The translations under genes were made by a program, and so were the position numbers. Positions 6,036 to 6,804 of a stretch of 6,804 nt of DNA are shown piece by piece; the stretch's first letter is position 1; every line of letters begins with the position of its first letter. The stretch is from Christensenella sp. UBA4263 (GTDB taxonomy: Bacteria; Bacillota; Clostridia; Christensenellales; Aristaeellaceae), in assembly GCA_002395225.1 (NCBI GenBank), contig DGWH01000095.1, positions 43,513 through 50,316 on the forward strand, read 5' to 3'. A model generated the notes under the pieces. The model worked only from the letters and a program-made list of their open reading frames with translations. It did not search any database and was not told the DNA's origin.

Positions 6036-6263
6036 TCAGGGCAAAGGGAGAATTTTTTTTAGATTGGCAAAATCCAAATGAAAGTACTTTTTCCGATCGG
6101 TTTTTTTGAAGTATTTGTGTAAAATACGATTCAATGGCGTAAACCTAACGTGTAACGAACGAATATCCCCGAACGTATTATGAAAACCGGCAGAATAATG
6201 TTCGTATTTGCTGATTGCTTCAATTTCTTTATCATAATCTATTAACGATATCTCCTTTGACAT
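6036..6263 (-). CDS. Small hypothetical protein (75 residues), doubtful or remnant
   Basis: The 75-residue product is rich in Lys, Tyr, His and Phe, with no membrane segment and no family recognised. Its composition and A/T-ending codons look like real coding sequence of an A+T-rich gene. The start is weak: only AAGAGAAAT precedes the ATG, and a better AAAGGAG lies inside the gene with no suitable start after it. The ATG also overlaps the -35 box of the strong divergent promoter. After the TGA stop the same frame continues for 25 codons to a TAA and then 36 more codons, which suggests a larger reading frame broken by stops. An eight-base A run near the 3' end (minus strand) is prone to slippage. 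Confidence 0.35.
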   Translation of the reverse strand: MSKEISLIDYDKEIEAISKYEHYSAGFHNTFGDIRSLHVRFTPLNRILHKYFKKTDRKKYFHLDFANLKKILPLP

Positions 6264-6285
6264 ATTTCTCTTATCGGATTATAAT
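6257..6285 (+). promoter_or_regulatory. Exact consensus sigma-A promoter
   Basis: TTGACA (6257-6262) and TATAAT (6280-6285) both match consensus fully and are separated by exactly 17 bp. Transcription should begin near 6292, about 22 bases before the ATG at 6314. A dyad GATTAT/ATAATC (6277-6282 and 6294-6299) straddles the -10 box and start point and could be an operator that restrains this otherwise very strong promoter. Confidence 0.85.
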
Positions 6286-6313
6286 ATAGCATCATAATCG
6301 AGAGGAGAAACGA

Positions 6314-6706
6314 ATGTCCATAGTACTTCAACATGATTCAAGGGCAAATGTCACTTACGCTTATCATAACACTGTAATATGGGACAAGGTCCAGAAGAAA
6401 TCAAGCACTAGCCGAATTCTTATTGGCAAAGTAGATCCTGAAACAGGTGAAGTAGTCAGAACTTCAGGTAATCGACGCAAGAAGCAAATCGACGATAAGA
6501 CGATTGATAGCGAAATAGCGGAGTTTAACAAAAAAGTCAGGGAGAAAAAGAATATGGAGGAGGCACTCCTCTCTGGAAACAGTCTGGAGATTATGCATCT
6601 GAAGGAAGAATTAGCCAGAATTCAGCATCAATACAAGCAAATCAGTCAAATAATGTTATCCGCTACCAGTCAAATCCGTCAGATATTTGAAGACAATACC
6701 CTTTAA
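6314..6706 (+). CDS. Small protein with IS1634-like transposase N-terminus and a C-terminal coiled coil
   Basis: The 130-residue soluble protein starts at an ATG six bases after GAGGAG (6302-6307), under an exact consensus promoter. Its N-terminal third reads YAYHNTVIWDKVQKK (15-29), then RILIGKVDPETGE (34-46) and a basic NRRKK stretch. This order of tyrosine/tryptophan strand, IGK and D-x-ETGE is what I recall at the start of IS1634-group (IS4 superfamily) transposases. In those proteins it precedes a catalytic DDE domain of several hundred residues. Here residues about 63-125 instead form a charged, heptad-like helix, probably a coiled coil, and the protein ends with TAA at 6704-6706. It could be a stand-alone accessory ORF of an insertion sequence whose transposase lies beyond the window, a truncated transposase, or a domesticated DNA-binding regulator. 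The family link is by motif resemblance only. Confidence 0.75.
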   Translation: MSIVLQHDSRANVTYAYHNTVIWDKVQKKSSTSRILIGKVDPETGEVVRTSGNRRKKQIDDKTIDSEIAEFNKKVREKKNMEEALLSGNSLEIMHLKEELARIQHQYKQISQIMLSATSQIRQIFEDNTL

Positions 6707-6714
6707 AACGTCAA

Positions 6715-6771
6715 ATGCTGTGAATGTCCGTAATATGTGTGACACCTATCTGCCACAGCATACTTCTTTTT
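6715..6771 (+). terminator. Terminator-like hairpin after the small coiled-coil gene
   Basis: ATGCTGTG (6715-6722) and CACAGCAT (6754-6761) form a perfect 8-bp stem enclosing a 31-base loop, which itself holds the short palindrome GTGT-G-ACAC (6737-6745). The closing arm is followed by ACTTCTTTTT. The long loop lowers confidence in efficient termination. Its position, eight bases after the TAA, fits an end to this gene's transcript. Confidence 0.4.
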
Positions 6772-6804
6772 CGCTTATGCGCAGGTCATTTATCCTGATA
6801 TGTA

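Overview
The window looks like chromosomal DNA of a gut-type Bacillota (Clostridia, perhaps Lachnospiraceae or a relative). The evidence is strong GGAGG-type ribosome binding sites, sigma-A style promoters, short U-tailed terminators, and protein families common in that group (GT-C type membrane proteins, AAA_14/DUF4143 ATPase). This is inference; no marker gene fixes the species.

Bases 1-3900 are ordinary, fairly G+C-balanced chromosome. The 3' end of a multi-pass membrane protein gene (+) meets head-on a 723-residue GT-C/PTPS-related membrane protein gene (-), with a strong bidirectional terminator between them. A divergent intergenic region follows, carrying a likely promoter and a 9-bp perfect inverted repeat in the leader of the minus-strand gene. 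Next comes a membrane-anchored alpha/beta hydrolase (+) with its own terminator. These three genes suggest envelope or surface-glycan functions, but they are not one operon.

Bases 3936-5450 hold an AAA ATPase with a C-terminal nuclease-like domain (AAA_14 + DUF4143, minus strand). It is preceded by four 33-bp tandem repeats plus a fifth partial copy. The gene-proximal repeat supplies the -35 box of a good promoter (TTGACT, 17 bp, CATAAT), and the start codon is best placed at an ATG behind a near-perfect Shine-Dalgarno. This repeat-promoter-ATPase module is the most interesting signal in the window.

Bases 5449-6804 are more A+T-rich and look like accessory or mobile-element DNA. About 590 bases have no convincing gene but contain several strong nested hairpins, a possible degenerate right end of an IS200/IS605 tnpB-type element, and a T-tailed hairpin on the minus strand. 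Beyond these lie a doubtful 75-residue minus-strand ORF, an exact consensus promoter (TTGACA-17-TATAAT), and a 130-residue protein. That protein's N-terminus resembles the start of IS1634-like transposases, but it ends in a coiled coil with no catalytic domain. A terminator-like hairpin follows it.
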